64,000 nucleotides of DNA from Methylotuvimicrobium sp018830325 (lineage in GTDB: Bacteria; Pseudomonadota; Gammaproteobacteria; Methylococcales; Methylomonadaceae). Below the pieces are notes generated by a model. The model made no database searches. It was not told where the DNA came from and saw nothing but the letters and a program-made list of their open reading frames with translations. Position numbers and translations under genes: made by a program. The stretch lies in assembly GCF_044788715.1 (NCBI RefSeq), contig NZ_CP173170.1, forward strand, positions 4,650,001 to 4,714,000. Direction: 5' to 3'. Below, piece after piece: positions 52,073-62,000 of the stretch. The number at the start of each line of letters is the position of its first letter. The stretch's first letter is position 1.

Positions 52073-53445
52073 GCTTTTAGCTCCATAACTGAAGTCGCAA
52101 ATTTTTCGCCGCGTTCTTTATAGCTTTTATATTGATCGAGACTCGCGCAAGCCGGAGAAAGCAATACGGTATCGCCTTCATCGGCAATTTCGGCAGCAAT
52201 TTTTACCGCCCGGGCGACATTTTCAGCTTTATAAATGGGCACGCTATTATTCAATGCTTGCTCGATTAAAGGCCCGTCCTTGCCCATTAGAATCACGCTT
52301 TTTGCTTGGCGCTTGATCGCCGGGACTAATTCGTTCATGTCCGCGCCCTTTGCATCGCCACCTGCTATCAAAATCACCTGCCGGGTATAACCTTCTAATG
52401 CCGCAACGCAGGCACCGATATTCGTTGCCTTTGAATCGTTGACCCAAGTGATACCGTTTTTAACGGCAACTCGCTGCATGCGATGATCTAAACCTTTAAA
52501 TTTTTTTAATGCTTTGCACATCGACTGTTCGTCCAAACCGATCGCCGCACCCAACGCTATTGCCGCCAATGCGTTCGCGGCATTATGCAGTCCTTCAAGC
52601 GGCAACTCGTCCAGCGTCATCAAACGCTTGTCATTCCGCATCAAAAATCCTTTATGGCCATCCCAAGACAAATGAAACTCCGCCTCGCTATTAATCGCAA
52701 AAGTCGACATTTTCCGACCCGGCACTGCCATATCGATAACCAAGGGGTCGTCGGCGTTCAAAACCATTGCCCCGGTGCCCCGAAATATTTTTTGTTTTTC
52801 CCGAGCATATTCAGCAACATTGCTATATCGGTCCAGATGATCCGGCGATATATTCAACACTGTCGCTGCAGAAGCATTCAGTATCTCGGTACGTTCCAAT
52901 TGAAAACTGGATAATTCCAAAATATAAAGTTCGATATCCGGTGCCAATAAGTCCAACGCCGGCGTACCCAAGTTGCCTCCGACGGCCGCTTTTTTTCCGC
53001 TTTCCTTTGCCATTGCACCGAGCATGGTCGTAACGGTACTTTTACCGTTCGATCCGGTAATCGCAACGATCGGAGCCGCAACACAAGCCGCCAACAAATC
53101 GATATCGCCGATGATTTTAGCGCCTTGCGCATGCGCCTTGACGATCGAATCCTCACTAAGAGAAACGCCGGGACTGACAATCAAATGAGTCGCAACTTTA
53201 AAAGCATCGGCATCGAAACCGCCGGTAAATACCGCCGCATCGGGCAGGTTTTCCAATAGCTTGTCGAGCAGCGGCGGCTTTGCCCGGCTGTCGACGATGG
53301 CAAAGCGTATCCCTTGTGTATCTAAGAAACGAGCTACCGAGAACCCCGTTTCGCCGGCTCCGACTACCAGGGCTCTAGAATTGGTCGAATCCAGACCAAA
53401 CTTTTCGGCTAAAGCCGAGGCTGTATTGACTGCATTCATCGTCAT
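52069..53445 (-). CDS. murD: UDP-N-acetylmuramoyl-L-alanine--D-glutamate ligase
   Basis: 458 residues from the ATG at 53445, which overlaps the mraY stop (ATGA); the in-frame ATG at 53439 is an alternative, and the frame to 53529 runs inside mraY. Rossmann start ALVVGAGETGFSVARFL, ATP loop GSNGKST (131-137), NISPDHLDRY and the C-terminal LLSPACASLDQYKSYKERG are typical. It adds D-Glu to UDP-MurNAc-L-Ala. Confidence 0.96.
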   Translation of the reverse strand: MTMNAVNTASALAEKFGLDSTNSRALVVGAGETGFSVARFLDTQGIRFAIVDSRAKPPLLDKLLENLPDAAVFTGGFDADAFKVATHLIVSPGVSLSEDSIVKAHAQGAKIIGDIDLLAACVAAPIVAITGSNGKSTVTTMLGAMAKESGKKAAVGGNLGTPALDLLAPDIELYILELSSFQLERTEILNASAATVLNISPDHLDRYSNVAEYAREKQKIFRGTGAMVLNADDPLVIDMAVPGRKMSTFAINSEAEFHLSWDGHKGFLMRNDKRLMTLDELPLEGLHNAANALAAIALGAAIGLDEQSMCKALKKFKGLDHRMQRVAVKNGITWVNDSKATNIGACVAALEGYTRQVILIAGGDAKGADMNELVPAIKRQAKSVILMGKDGPLIEQALNNSVPIYKAENVARAVKIAAEIADEGDTVLLSPACASLDQYKSYKERGEKFATSVMELKA

Positions 53446-54524
53446 CTCAACTTCAAAGTCGACAAACCGATTAGTACTAAAATAAAGGTAATGATCCAAA
53501 ACCTGACGATAACGCGCGGCTCCGGCCAACCTTTCAATTCAAAGTGATGATGAATCGGCGCCATGCGAAACACGCGTTTACCGGTCATTTTGAATGACGC
53601 GACTTGTATAATCACCGACAGGGTTTCCATCACGAATACGCCGCCCATAATCACCAAAACAATTTCCTGTCTAACGAGGACCGCCAAAACACCCAGCGCC
53701 GCGCCAAGCGACAGAGCGCCGACATCGCCCATGAACACCATGGCAGGATAGGTGTTGAACCACAAAAAACCTAGCCCGGCGCCGATTAACGCAGCGCAAA
53801 ACACGATCAATTCGCCCGAATTCGGTAAAAACGGGATCGCCAAATATTTCGCAAACTCGACATGGCCCGACAAATAGGCGAATATCCCAAGTCCTGCCGC
53901 CACCATGATAGTCGGCATAATCGCCAAGCCATCCAAGCCATCGGTCAAATTCACCGCATTGCTGCTTCCGACGATGACAAAATAAGTCATGACAATATAT
54001 AGCCACCCCATTTCGATACCGACATCTTTGAAAAAAGGCACGATGAATTGAGTCTCTGCCGGTGCGCTTGCTGTGACAAACAAGTAGACGGCTGCACTCA
54101 TTCCGATTAGCGATTGCCAAAAATATTTGGCCTTGGCCGACAACCCGTCGCTATTACCCAGCATGACTTTTTTATAATCGTCGACAAAACCGATGATGCC
54201 GAAGCCCATCGTAACGATAAAAATCACCCAGACATAACGGTTGTCGAGATTACTCCATAACAAGGTACTAATGCCGACCGCAACTAGTATTAATGCACCG
54301 CCCATCGTCGGCGTTCCAGCTTTGTCGAAATGCGTTTTAGGCCCATCCGTGCGCACACATTGACCGATTTTTCTTCTGGTCAATTTTTTGATCATGAACG
54401 GCCCGATCACCAGCGAGATAATCAACGCGGTGAGCGCACCCAAAATGGCCCGCATCGTCAAATATTGAAAAACCCGAAACGCGCTATCGAGCGTCATCAA
54501 ATATTCGGTTAAATAAAGTAACAT
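53442..54524 (-). CDS. mraY: Phospho-MurNAc-pentapeptide transferase
   Basis: 360 residues, ten membrane helices. DKAGTPTMGG, the acidic FVDDYKK motif, NAVNLTDGLDGLA and the terminal APIHHHFELKGWPE are MraY signatures. It transfers phospho-MurNAc-pentapeptide to undecaprenyl phosphate, giving lipid I. One base separates it from murF. Confidence 0.97.
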   Translation of the reverse strand: MLLYLTEYLMTLDSAFRVFQYLTMRAILGALTALIISLVIGPFMIKKLTRRKIGQCVRTDGPKTHFDKAGTPTMGGALILVAVGISTLLWSNLDNRYVWVIFIVTMGFGIIGFVDDYKKVMLGNSDGLSAKAKYFWQSLIGMSAAVYLFVTASAPAETQFIVPFFKDVGIEMGWLYIVMTYFVIVGSSNAVNLTDGLDGLAIMPTIMVAAGLGIFAYLSGHVEFAKYLAIPFLPNSGELIVFCAALIGAGLGFLWFNTYPAMVFMGDVGALSLGAALGVLAVLVRQEIVLVIMGGVFVMETLSVIIQVASFKMTGKRVFRMAPIHHHFELKGWPEPRVIVRFWIITFILVLIGLSTLKLR

Positions 54525-54525
54525 G

Positions 54526-55887
54526 CTATTTCCTGTAATTCTCTACGATGGCTCCGACCACACGTTCCATGCGCTGGGTCCTCGACCCTTTAACCAGTAA
54601 GGTTTCATGACCGTTCATTTCGCGCTTCAAAGCTTCTGTCAATTCATCTTGTGTTTCGTAAAAAATGCCTCCTTCACCAAAAGACTGCACGGTATTCCGA
54701 GCGTCGGATCCGGTCGCGAACAGCCTTTTTACGCCAATCGCTTTCATGTCTTCGCCCATTTCGCGGTGTATTTCTGCGCTTTCGGGTCCCAGTTCGCCAA
54801 AGGCCCCCAAAACCACCCAAGGCTCACCGCCGCATTCGATCAACACATCGAGCCCCGCCTTTAGCGATGCCGAGTTAGCGTTGTAGGTATCATCGATCAC
54901 GATATTGCCCTGACGCCCGACCAGCGGCTGTAAACGCCCGGTAACCGGATGCACCTTTTCCAGTCCTTGTTTGATCGTCATCGGCTCAAAACCCAATGCG
55001 GTAGCGGCGGCACCTGCGGCCAAGGCATTCAGTACATTATGCCGGCCGGCCAATTTGAGCCGCATCGGATAACGCACCGAACCATGAACCCATTCGAAAG
55101 CTGTCGCAAATTCGCCGTTTTCGATACGCGTTATGATGTTTTCGGCACGAATATCGGCGCCTGGCTTTAACCCGAACGACAATACCTTGCGTGTTCCTGC
55201 CAACTCCAGCCAATAATCGAAATAAGTATCGTCATGGTTCAGCACGGCCGTCCCATCCGATCCGAGAGAGCCAATAATTTCGCCCTTCGCTCGAGCGATG
55301 CCGTCGACACTGCCGAAGCCTTCTAAATGTGCGGGACCGACATTGCAAATAATCGTCACATGCGGCTTGGCATATCGACTGGTATAGGCAATTTCACCGG
55401 CATGATTCGCGCCCATTTCGATCACCGCATAGCGATGCTCTGCGCTCATCCTCATTAAGGTCAACGGCACACCGATGTCATTGTTCAAGTTGCCTTGGGT
55501 ATAAAGAACAGGACCTTGCCCCCCCAATATCGCGGCGGTCATTTCTTTGACCGTGGTTTTGCCATTGCTGCCGGTAATGCCGACCACACGCGCGGATTGT
55601 CTGTTCCGCCAAAAACCAGCCAATTCAGCCAAAGCCAGGCGGGTATCGTGCACTAAGACAATCGGCATCGCCACCTCAACCTTACGGCTTAGGATCGCCG
55701 CAGCCGCTCCGGCCTGCTCGGCATTGCCGGCAAAATCATTGCCATCGAATCGCTCGCCTTTGATCGCGCAATAGAGACTGCCCTGTTCGATGGTGCGCGT
55801 GTCAATACTGACTCCCGTAACGACCTGATCCTCGCCGAACAGAACTCCACCGACACAATTCGCGATTTCGCTCAACATTAATTTCAT
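54526..55887 (-). CDS. murF: UDP-MurNAc-tripeptide--D-Ala-D-Ala ligase
   Basis: 453 residues. ATP loop GSNGKTT (106-112), NNDIGVPLTLM, MGANHAGEI and the late DDTYNANSAS motif mark MurF. It adds the D-Ala-D-Ala made by the Ddl encoded downstream. ATG at 55887 overlaps the murE stop (ATGA). Confidence 0.97.
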   Translation of the reverse strand: MKLMLSEIANCVGGVLFGEDQVVTGVSIDTRTIEQGSLYCAIKGERFDGNDFAGNAEQAGAAAAILSRKVEVAMPIVLVHDTRLALAELAGFWRNRQSARVVGITGSNGKTTVKEMTAAILGGQGPVLYTQGNLNNDIGVPLTLMRMSAEHRYAVIEMGANHAGEIAYTSRYAKPHVTIICNVGPAHLEGFGSVDGIARAKGEIIGSLGSDGTAVLNHDDTYFDYWLELAGTRKVLSFGLKPGADIRAENIITRIENGEFATAFEWVHGSVRYPMRLKLAGRHNVLNALAAGAAATALGFEPMTIKQGLEKVHPVTGRLQPLVGRQGNIVIDDTYNANSASLKAGLDVLIECGGEPWVVLGAFGELGPESAEIHREMGEDMKAIGVKRLFATGSDARNTVQSFGEGGIFYETQDELTEALKREMNGHETLLVKGSRTQRMERVVGAIVENYRK

Positions 55888-57350
55888 TGCCTGGCTAACC
55901 TCAGTGCTTTTATTACAGTCTCACTATCGCTAAAAGGTATCTTTCGGCCTTTCACTTCTTGATATTCTTCATGACCTTTACCCGCGATCAACACACAATC
56001 GCCGGAGCCGGTCTCGCTAATCGCTGTTTGTATCGCCAGCGCCCTGTCATGAATGACGGAAACGCCGCCCGACCGACAGCCCTCCATAATGGCTTCGACA
56101 ATCATTTCCGGGGCTTCTCCGCGCGGGTTGTCATCTGTCAAAATAACCCGGTCAGCCCACTGTTGTGCAATACTGCCCATTTGCGACCGCTTGCCCTCAT
56201 CCCGATCGCCGCCGCAGCCGAATACGATCGTCAATTTTTTTTCGCATTGCTTACGAAGTCCCTTTAATACTTTTTCAAGAGCATCCGGCGTATGCGCATA
56301 GTCGACAAAAACCCATGGCTCATCGTCGCCGCCATAACGCTCCATGCGCCCTGGGATCGCTTGTAAGCTTTCGATTTTGATAGCCGCTTCGTCAAAACCC
56401 ATGCCGGAAGCCAATAAAGTGGTAAAAACCGTCAACGCATTTTCCGCGTTGAATTCACCAAATAAAGGGATACAAACTTTTTTTTGTCGATCCCGCCAGC
56501 TCAAGTTAAGCTCGATTCCTAATAATGTCTGACGAAGCGAATCGCCGAGAACCGATTCGCCATAGGGTAAGGTTTTGCCTCGGAGACTGCCGGCCCATAC
56601 GAGCACACCGTCGGGAACCGCTGCCAGCACTTGCTGACTGTAGGCATCATCCAAATTGATCACGGCAAACTTCACACCAGGCATTGCCAACAACTTTAAT
56701 TTGGCTTGAACATACCGCTCCATCGAGCCGTGATAATCCAAATGATCGCGACTGATATTCGTATAAACGACCCCTTGAAAACGGATACCGTTCACTCGTC
56801 CCTGCTCTAAGCCATGCGAAGAAACTTCCATCGCAACCGCCGCCAGTCGGTCGTCGACCAAATTCGCCAGCATGCATTGAATCGCCAATGCATCCGGGGT
56901 CGTATTGATCGTTTGGTGTAAGCGCCCCCAAATTCCCCAACCTAAGGTACCGATAATCCCGCATCGATCCAAGGCTTGAGCTAAAAACTGGCTGCACGAA
57001 GTTTTTCCGTTAGTGCCGGTTATGCCAATCACATGCAATCGACCGGACGGATCGCCGTAGAATCGGCTTGCGATCTCTCCCAACTTCATATTCAGATCTT
57101 CGACCGCGATGAATGGCACGTCACGATGATCAACGTCTAACCATTCGCTCGCCCCACGAGGCTCATAGAACACTGCACTTGCCCCGAGTTCGAGAGCTTG
57201 GCGAACATGCGTTAAGCCATGCTGCCTAGCGCCTTGCACGGCGATGAACACGTCGCCCGGTTTAATATTGCGACTATTCAGAGATAACCCTTGAACGGTG
57301 ATATCCGCTCCGGTCCGTGCATTTCCCGAGAGCAGGTCTGCTAATTTCAT
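55884..57350 (-). CDS. murE: UDP-MurNAc-tripeptide synthetase, meso-DAP type
   Basis: 488 residues. ATP loop TGTNGKTS (111-118), NISRDHLDYHG, and DNPR in VILTDDNPRGEAP. The DNPR motif indicates meso-diaminopimelate rather than lysine as the third residue, as expected for a gram-negative. ATG at 57350 overlaps the ftsI stop (ATGA). Confidence 0.97.
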   Translation of the reverse strand: MKLADLLSGNARTGADITVQGLSLNSRNIKPGDVFIAVQGARQHGLTHVRQALELGASAVFYEPRGASEWLDVDHRDVPFIAVEDLNMKLGEIASRFYGDPSGRLHVIGITGTNGKTSCSQFLAQALDRCGIIGTLGWGIWGRLHQTINTTPDALAIQCMLANLVDDRLAAVAMEVSSHGLEQGRVNGIRFQGVVYTNISRDHLDYHGSMERYVQAKLKLLAMPGVKFAVINLDDAYSQQVLAAVPDGVLVWAGSLRGKTLPYGESVLGDSLRQTLLGIELNLSWRDRQKKVCIPLFGEFNAENALTVFTTLLASGMGFDEAAIKIESLQAIPGRMERYGGDDEPWVFVDYAHTPDALEKVLKGLRKQCEKKLTIVFGCGGDRDEGKRSQMGSIAQQWADRVILTDDNPRGEAPEMIVEAIMEGCRSGGVSVIHDRALAIQTAISETGSGDCVLIAGKGHEEYQEVKGRKIPFSDSETVIKALRLARQ

Positions 57351-59086
57351 TGCGCTACGAGATCCGGGCTTTTGCTGATCAAAACCGGCATGGTTTCTTC
57401 TTGGTCCGGCGCGACATCGAGTATTCTCAGCGCACCGGCCATTACCTTGGAAAATATGGGACCTGCCACCGCACCTCCGTAATAAGCACCAGCCGAGGGT
57501 TCATCCACCATCACCGCGATCACGACGCGCGGATCGCTAGCCGGTGCCATACCGACAAAAATCGATAAATATTTTTTTTCTTTATAGCCGCCCTCACCGG
57601 CTTTTTTAGCCGTTCCGGTTTTGCCTGCGACTCGATAGCCATCGACCCTAGCTTGATAGGCAGTACCGTCTTTCAACACGACTTGCTCCAGCATGGTTCT
57701 AATCAATTGGGCCGTTTTCTCGGAAAACACGCGCTTGGCTTCGGGGTCCCGATCGCGCTTCAACAAGCTCACCGAATGCAGCACGCCGTTATCGGCTAAT
57801 GCCGTATAAGCCCTTGCCAACTGCAACACCGAAGCATTCAAGCCATAGCCGAACGATATGGTCGCCTGTGCGAATTGATTCCAGCGTTGGTAATCCAGTA
57901 CGCTACCACTTGCTTCTCCTGGGAAACCGATACCCGCCGCGTTGCCGAATCCCAATTGATTGTAAATGCCCCAAAAATAGTCCGGAGGCATCTCCAGTGC
58001 GACAATGCTGGTTGCAACATTGCTTGATTTTTTCAAGACATGCGTTAAATCGAGCGTGCCGTAGTTATGCACGTCCCTGACGACATTTCGGCCAATTCGG
58101 TATATTCCATTCGTTTCGATTTTTAAGTCAGGCTTGATGTAACCGCCGTCGAGCGCCGCAGCGATAACAAAGGGCTTGACCGTTGACCCCGGTTCGAAAA
58201 CATCGGTAATCGCTCGATTCCTAAAAGCATTGCCTTTAAGGTGCGTTCGGGTATTTGGATTGAACGCAGGATGGTTGGCATCGGCCAGCACCTCGCCGGT
58301 TTTTGCGTCTAAGATAACCAATGCCGCTGCTTTCGCGCGGTGCTCTAGTACTGCCGACTGCAATTCTCGATAAGCCAAATATTGAATGCGCTCGTCGATA
58401 CTTAACTGCACATTCCGCCCATCGACCGGTGCGGAGATCGCCTCGACATCACCGATAATTTGCCTTTTGCCGTCGCGAATAACCCGCTTGCTCCCGGCCG
58501 TCCCTCTCAGTACTGAGTCATAGGCAAGCTCAATACCTTCTTGACCGACATCATCGACATTCGTAAAACCTACCAAATGTGCCGATACCGGGCCCGCCGG
58601 ATAATAGCGTTTAAATTCCCGCTCGAAATAAACACCGGGGACATCTAATGCTTTTACTTGCGCAGCCAAATGCGGATTGATGCGCCGTTTAACATAAGCA
58701 AATCGCCGCTTAGTACCTGGCACGATCAAGTTTTTAATTTTCTTATCAGGCAAATCGAGAAGCTTTTCCATTTGCCCGATTGCAGCCGGTTCAGCACCCG
58801 CGAGTTCTTTCGGATTGACCCAAATCGATTGAACTGGCGTGCTGATCGCCAATGGCTCGCCGTTTCGATCCAGTATCATACCTCGATAAGCAGACACCGA
58901 TACCGCACTGACATGGCGCATGTCGCCCTGCTGTTTGAGAAATTGCTTTCTCAATACTTGCAGATCGAAGGCCCGAACAGCCAGCAAGCCCATCGCTCCA
59001 AGCATAAAAACCAGTAACACTTTACGTCTGACGGTAAAGTCCGTTTCCGGCTCCCCCTTTTTTTTACGCGTTGAAAAACCGTGCAT
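57347..59086 (-). CDS. ftsI: Septal peptidoglycan transpeptidase FtsI (PBP3)
   Basis: 579 residues. A membrane anchor (about 22-40) precedes a PBP dimerisation domain and a transpeptidase domain with Ser301-x-x-Lys304 (GSTVKP), SSN (354-356) and KTG (489-491). It crosslinks septal peptidoglycan with FtsW. The ATG at 59086 directly abuts the ftsL stop. The C-terminal 20 residues after the last domain (DQEETMPVLISKSPDLVAQ) are short. Confidence 0.97.
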   Translation of the reverse strand: MHGFSTRKKKGEPETDFTVRRKVLLVFMLGAMGLLAVRAFDLQVLRKQFLKQQGDMRHVSAVSVSAYRGMILDRNGEPLAISTPVQSIWVNPKELAGAEPAAIGQMEKLLDLPDKKIKNLIVPGTKRRFAYVKRRINPHLAAQVKALDVPGVYFEREFKRYYPAGPVSAHLVGFTNVDDVGQEGIELAYDSVLRGTAGSKRVIRDGKRQIIGDVEAISAPVDGRNVQLSIDERIQYLAYRELQSAVLEHRAKAAALVILDAKTGEVLADANHPAFNPNTRTHLKGNAFRNRAITDVFEPGSTVKPFVIAAALDGGYIKPDLKIETNGIYRIGRNVVRDVHNYGTLDLTHVLKKSSNVATSIVALEMPPDYFWGIYNQLGFGNAAGIGFPGEASGSVLDYQRWNQFAQATISFGYGLNASVLQLARAYTALADNGVLHSVSLLKRDRDPEAKRVFSEKTAQLIRTMLEQVVLKDGTAYQARVDGYRVAGKTGTAKKAGEGGYKEKKYLSIFVGMAPASDPRVVIAVMVDEPSAGAYYGGAVAGPIFSKVMAGALRILDVAPDQEETMPVLISKSPDLVAQ

Positions 59087-59365
59087 TTAAGGTTTCAAAT
59101 AAATAATTTTGTCTCGTTCCGGCATGACCAGTTTTAGCTTATCCCGAGCAATTTGTTCGACTCGATTTTCTTCCGCTAATGTCGTCAACTCCAACTGTAA
59201 TTGCCCCCACTCCACTTCGTATCGATCCAGCTCGCGTTCTTGTTGCTGTATTTCGACAAACAGCAATCGCGACTGATACTTGCTGTAAATGACCCCCAGT
59301 GCAGACACCACTAATAGAGGCAATAAACTTGCCAAGGATAAAATAGCACTCCTGTTTTCCGTCAC
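59087..59365 (-). CDS. ftsL: Cell division protein FtsL
   Basis: 92 residues: one membrane helix (about 9-28), then a periplasmic coiled coil (QQQERELDRYEVEWGQLQLE). The start is GTG at 59365 and forms GTGA with the rsmH stop. It makes the FtsQLB complex that signals FtsW and FtsI. Position between rsmH and ftsI supports the identification. Confidence 0.93.
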   Translation of the reverse strand: MTENRSAILSLASLLPLLVVSALGVIYSKYQSRLLFVEIQQQERELDRYEVEWGQLQLELTTLAEENRVEQIARDKLKLVMPERDKIIYLKP

Positions 59366-60288
59366 AACCGCTCCGCCACGCGCATGATTGCGCTTCTTGC
59401 TCGTGGATTTTTCGCCACCTCGTCTACACCGGCTTTAATCGCCTTGCCGACTTTGCGCAAAATGCCCTTCTTTATCTCAGATTCCATAATCGGCAATCTG
59501 CCTGGATCGTGCTTAGCACCCGACTCAGCGCGGATAAAGCGTTTGGCGACTCGATCCTCCAATGAATGAAACGAGATCACAACCAGGCGTCCTCCGGGTT
59601 TCAATACATCGACCGCCTGTTCCAATCCACTTTTCAATTCTTCGAGCTCTCGATTGACCGCAATCCGAATTGCTTGAAAAGTCCGGGTTGCAGGGTGTTT
59701 ATGCTTTTCTCTAACAGGCACACTGTTTACAATTAGCTCGGCAAGTTGCCGCGTCGTCGATAGCGGTTGCTCCCGGCGTTGTTCGACAATGGCGCGGGCA
59801 ATTCGACGTGCAAAACGCTCTTCGCCGAATTCGAATAACACTTGAACCAAATCGCGCTCATCGACTTCGGCCAACCATTGTGCTGCAGACAAACCCGAGC
59901 GATGATCCATACGCATATCTAAAGGGCCGTCATATAAAAAACTAAACCCCCGTTCGGGGGTATCCAATTGCGGCGACGAGACGCCTAAGTCCATTAGCAG
60001 GCCATCCACCCGCCCTTGCACATTTTCCTGTTCGGCGATAGCTTGTAATGACGAAAAGCATGCATGATGCAGGCTAAAACGCTTATCGCTCGCTATTTCT
60101 CGCGCCCATTCCGATTGAATCGCATCGGCATCCCGGTCTAAGGCGAGTAATCGGCCGGAAGGACCTAACCGATTTAAAATCCCCCGGCTGTGTCCGCCAC
60201 GCCCAAACGTACAATCGATATAAATGCCATCTGCTTTAATGGCAAGCGCCTGTAACGCTTCCGAAAACAATACGGGCAAATGCTCCAT
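59362..60288 (-). CDS. rsmH: 16S rRNA (cytosine-1402-N4) methyltransferase
   Basis: 308 residues. LPVLFSEALQAL, SAM-binding DCTFGRGGHSRGIL, LLMDLGVSSPQLD, RGFSF and the C-terminal NPRARSAIMRVAER are the MraW/RsmH signatures. It methylates N4 of C1402 in 16S rRNA. ATG at 60288, 115 bp after the mraZ stop. Confidence 0.97.
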   Translation of the reverse strand: MEHLPVLFSEALQALAIKADGIYIDCTFGRGGHSRGILNRLGPSGRLLALDRDADAIQSEWAREIASDKRFSLHHACFSSLQAIAEQENVQGRVDGLLMDLGVSSPQLDTPERGFSFLYDGPLDMRMDHRSGLSAAQWLAEVDERDLVQVLFEFGEERFARRIARAIVEQRREQPLSTTRQLAELIVNSVPVREKHKHPATRTFQAIRIAVNRELEELKSGLEQAVDVLKPGGRLVVISFHSLEDRVAKRFIRAESGAKHDPGRLPIMESEIKKGILRKVGKAIKAGVDEVAKNPRARSAIMRVAERL

Positions 60289-60403
60289 TTAATAAATCTC
60301 CCGTATTAACCCCGCCCTAACATTTGGCGAGGAAAAGGAATTAAAATTTAATGATCATATTCAATGCCATAATCCACAGTCACTACAAATTATTAAGGCT
60401 GGG

Positions 60404-60871
60404 TTAAAAAGACAAAGAACCTAGTTCTTCGAGACCTTCGGTATCGTCGCTATTCATCCATTCGGCTTCCTTGGCATTCCAAGCCTCCTCATTCCATATT
60501 TCGAATTTGTTCAATTGCCCGACTAACATAATTTTCTTGTCCATGCCGGCAAAGGTTCTCAATTTTTCCGGTAACAATACCCGGCCTTGCGCATCCATTT
60601 CACATTCTGTCGCGTTTCCGATTAAGAATCTCTTGAGCTTCGTCAACATTTTATTCAAGGTCGGCTTCTTAAGAATGGCTTGCTCGACTTTATCCCACTC
60701 CGGCAATGGATAGAGCCACAAACAGCCGTTCTCTCCGACGCAATGCTCATTGACCGCAACCGTGACAATCAATTGGCGATCGCAACTTTCCATCAACTCC
60801 TCCCGGTATTTAGTCGGAATTGCAAAACGCCCTTTCGCGTCAAGATTGATTGGATTGATACCTCTTAACAA
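60404..60871 (-). CDS. mraZ: Transcriptional regulator MraZ
   Basis: 155 residues from a TTG at 60871 (LRGINPINLDAKGRFAIP follows directly, the standard start of MraZ); the frame is open to 60988, but upstream codons would cross the operator and promoter. Two AbrB-like repeats: DAKGRFAIPTKYREEL and DAQGRVLLPEKLRTFA. MraZ represses the dcw operon by binding tandem TGG-type repeats, which are present here at 60881-60920. The C-terminus (NSDDTEGLEELGSLSF) is acidic. Confidence 0.93.
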   Translation of the reverse strand: MLRGINPINLDAKGRFAIPTKYREELMESCDRQLIVTVAVNEHCVGENGCLWLYPLPEWDKVEQAILKKPTLNKMLTKLKRFLIGNATECEMDAQGRVLLPEKLRTFAGMDKKIMLVGQLNKFEIWNEEAWNAKEAEWMNSDDTEGLEELGSLSF

Positions 60872-60880
60872 GATAAGCCC

Positions 60881-60920
60881 CGGCTCGCCAAAAAATTCCC
60901 TTTTTTTCCACTTTACACCA
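60881..60920 (-). promoter_or_regulatory. MraZ operator: phased 10-bp repeats
   Basis: Read on the minus strand, four consecutive 10-bp units start TGG, TGG, GGG and TGG (TGGTGTAAAG, TGGAAAAAAA, GGGAATTTTT, TGGCGAGCCG); the next 10 bp also start GGG. MraZ is known to bind direct TGGGN boxes at 10-bp spacing in E. coli and mycoplasmas. The repeats cover the transcript leader just after the promoter, the expected place for autorepression. Confidence 0.75.
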
Positions 60921-60929
60921 CTTTTGTTC

Positions 60930-60958
60930 ACTATAGATTTCAATCTGACCTTAGTCAA
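60930..60958 (-). promoter_or_regulatory. Pmra promoter of the dcw cluster
   Basis: On the minus strand TTGACT (60953-60958) and TATAGT (60930-60935) are separated by 17 bp. This is close to the sigma70 consensus and sits 60 bp upstream of the mraZ start, next to the MraZ operator. Confidence 0.75.
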
Positions 60959-61636
60959 GATCGATTTGAATTTAATTATTTTCGACAAGACAATGACTTA
61001 TGAAAACAGAACAAAACGCTTTGAAGAGGGCACAGCCGGAAAAATAATTTATCCGCCTTATCAGAAAGTTAATTCATAATGCTAAACAAAACTATTACCA
61101 AATAATAAGGTGTCGAATCAGAACCATCTTAGGATTAAGCAAATCCAATCCGACAAATACTGCAAAGAACTTCAGCAATTCCCAATTTGGGGATCAAACA
61201 GGGTGTGGAGTATGCTTGGCGAGGATGTCGGCAGCAGGGCTTTTGCTCCATGCAAAATCTGCATTCACGCCATCCTTGGCGTTCGAGCTACCGTCAAGCC
61301 CCCATGGATCGGTTCACGGCGTTCCTCGACAGGGATACCCCACACCCTAAATCCAGTGAGAATGCTCAAACTGGGAATTGCTGAAAGAACTTGCTACCAC
61401 CGTAAAACTTAATCGGCAACAAATAGCCCTGAACCTGGTTTACAATATTAAAGGCATGAAAATAGGTTTTTTGTCGCACTGAGAAAGAAGAGCACTATAT
61501 GGATTTTGAAAACGGTAATGCCGCTAAGGACTGAGATTATCTGAAGCACCCATCGCTCTTGAGACTTTATACGGCGATCGGATTTAGGGGGAATGTGTCG
61601 TTATTATTTGCACAGACGCAAAAACTCGGAAATGAG
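60959..61636. other. Intergenic stretch between mraZ and rnpB
   Basis: Holds a partial repeat B at 61190-61350. Sequence 61360-61480 keeps an open frame (KELATTVKLNRQQIALN...) without a start, and 61500-61640 reads MDFENGNAAKD then a stop; both may be gene relics. Nothing else is recognised. Confidence 0.4.
61190..61350. repeat. Partial repeat B
   Basis: GGCGAGGATGTCGGCAGCAG, CAAAATCTGCATTCACGCC and AAGCCCCCATGGATCGGTTC match the 947-1221 core; the TACTCCCTTT ends are lost. Confidence 0.75.
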
Positions 61637-61993
61637 AAAAGAGTCGGCCTGTAAGCCGGGTTCTGTCGCGAACAGTCATTCATCTAGGCCGCAAGTCACC
61701 TTACGGCTCGAGCGATCTACCCGGGAACCGCGCGGGCCACGCGTCTGTCCCCCTATTTGATCTTGCTCCGAGTGGGGTTTGCCCTGCCACGCCTGTTGCC
61801 AGTCGCGCGGTGCGCTCTTACCGCACCATTTCACCCTTACCCAGCCCCTCGATGAGGGGCTGGGCGGTATATTTTCTGTGGCACTTTCCGTAGACTCGCG
61901 CCTCCCAGGCATTACCTGGCACTCTGCCCAATGGAGCCCGGACTTTCCTCTCTTCTACCCTAAGGCAAAACAGCGACTGTCCGGCCGACTCTC
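61637..61993 (-). ncRNA. rnpB: RNase P RNA, bacterial type A
   Basis: About 357 nt. On the minus strand it starts GAGAGTCGGCCGGACAGTCG and contains the conserved core GAGGAAAGTCCGGGCTCCAT, GGGTAAGGGTGAAA, GTAAGAGCGCACCGCG, GAGCAAGATCAAATAGGGGG and ATGAATGACTGTTCGCGACA, ending ACAGAACCCGGCTTACAGG. 5' and 3' GAGTCGGCC/GGCCGACTC ends pair as P1. It is the catalytic RNA that trims tRNA 5' leaders. Exact ends are estimated from the promoter and helix P1. Confidence 0.95.
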
Positions 61994-62000
61994 GGCGGAA

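Noticed and set aside
61490..61640. MDFENGNAAKD frame with a good ribosome-binding site, continuing past an in-frame stop
   Set aside because: Eleven codons only before TGA, and the continuation runs into rnpB. At most a gene relic.
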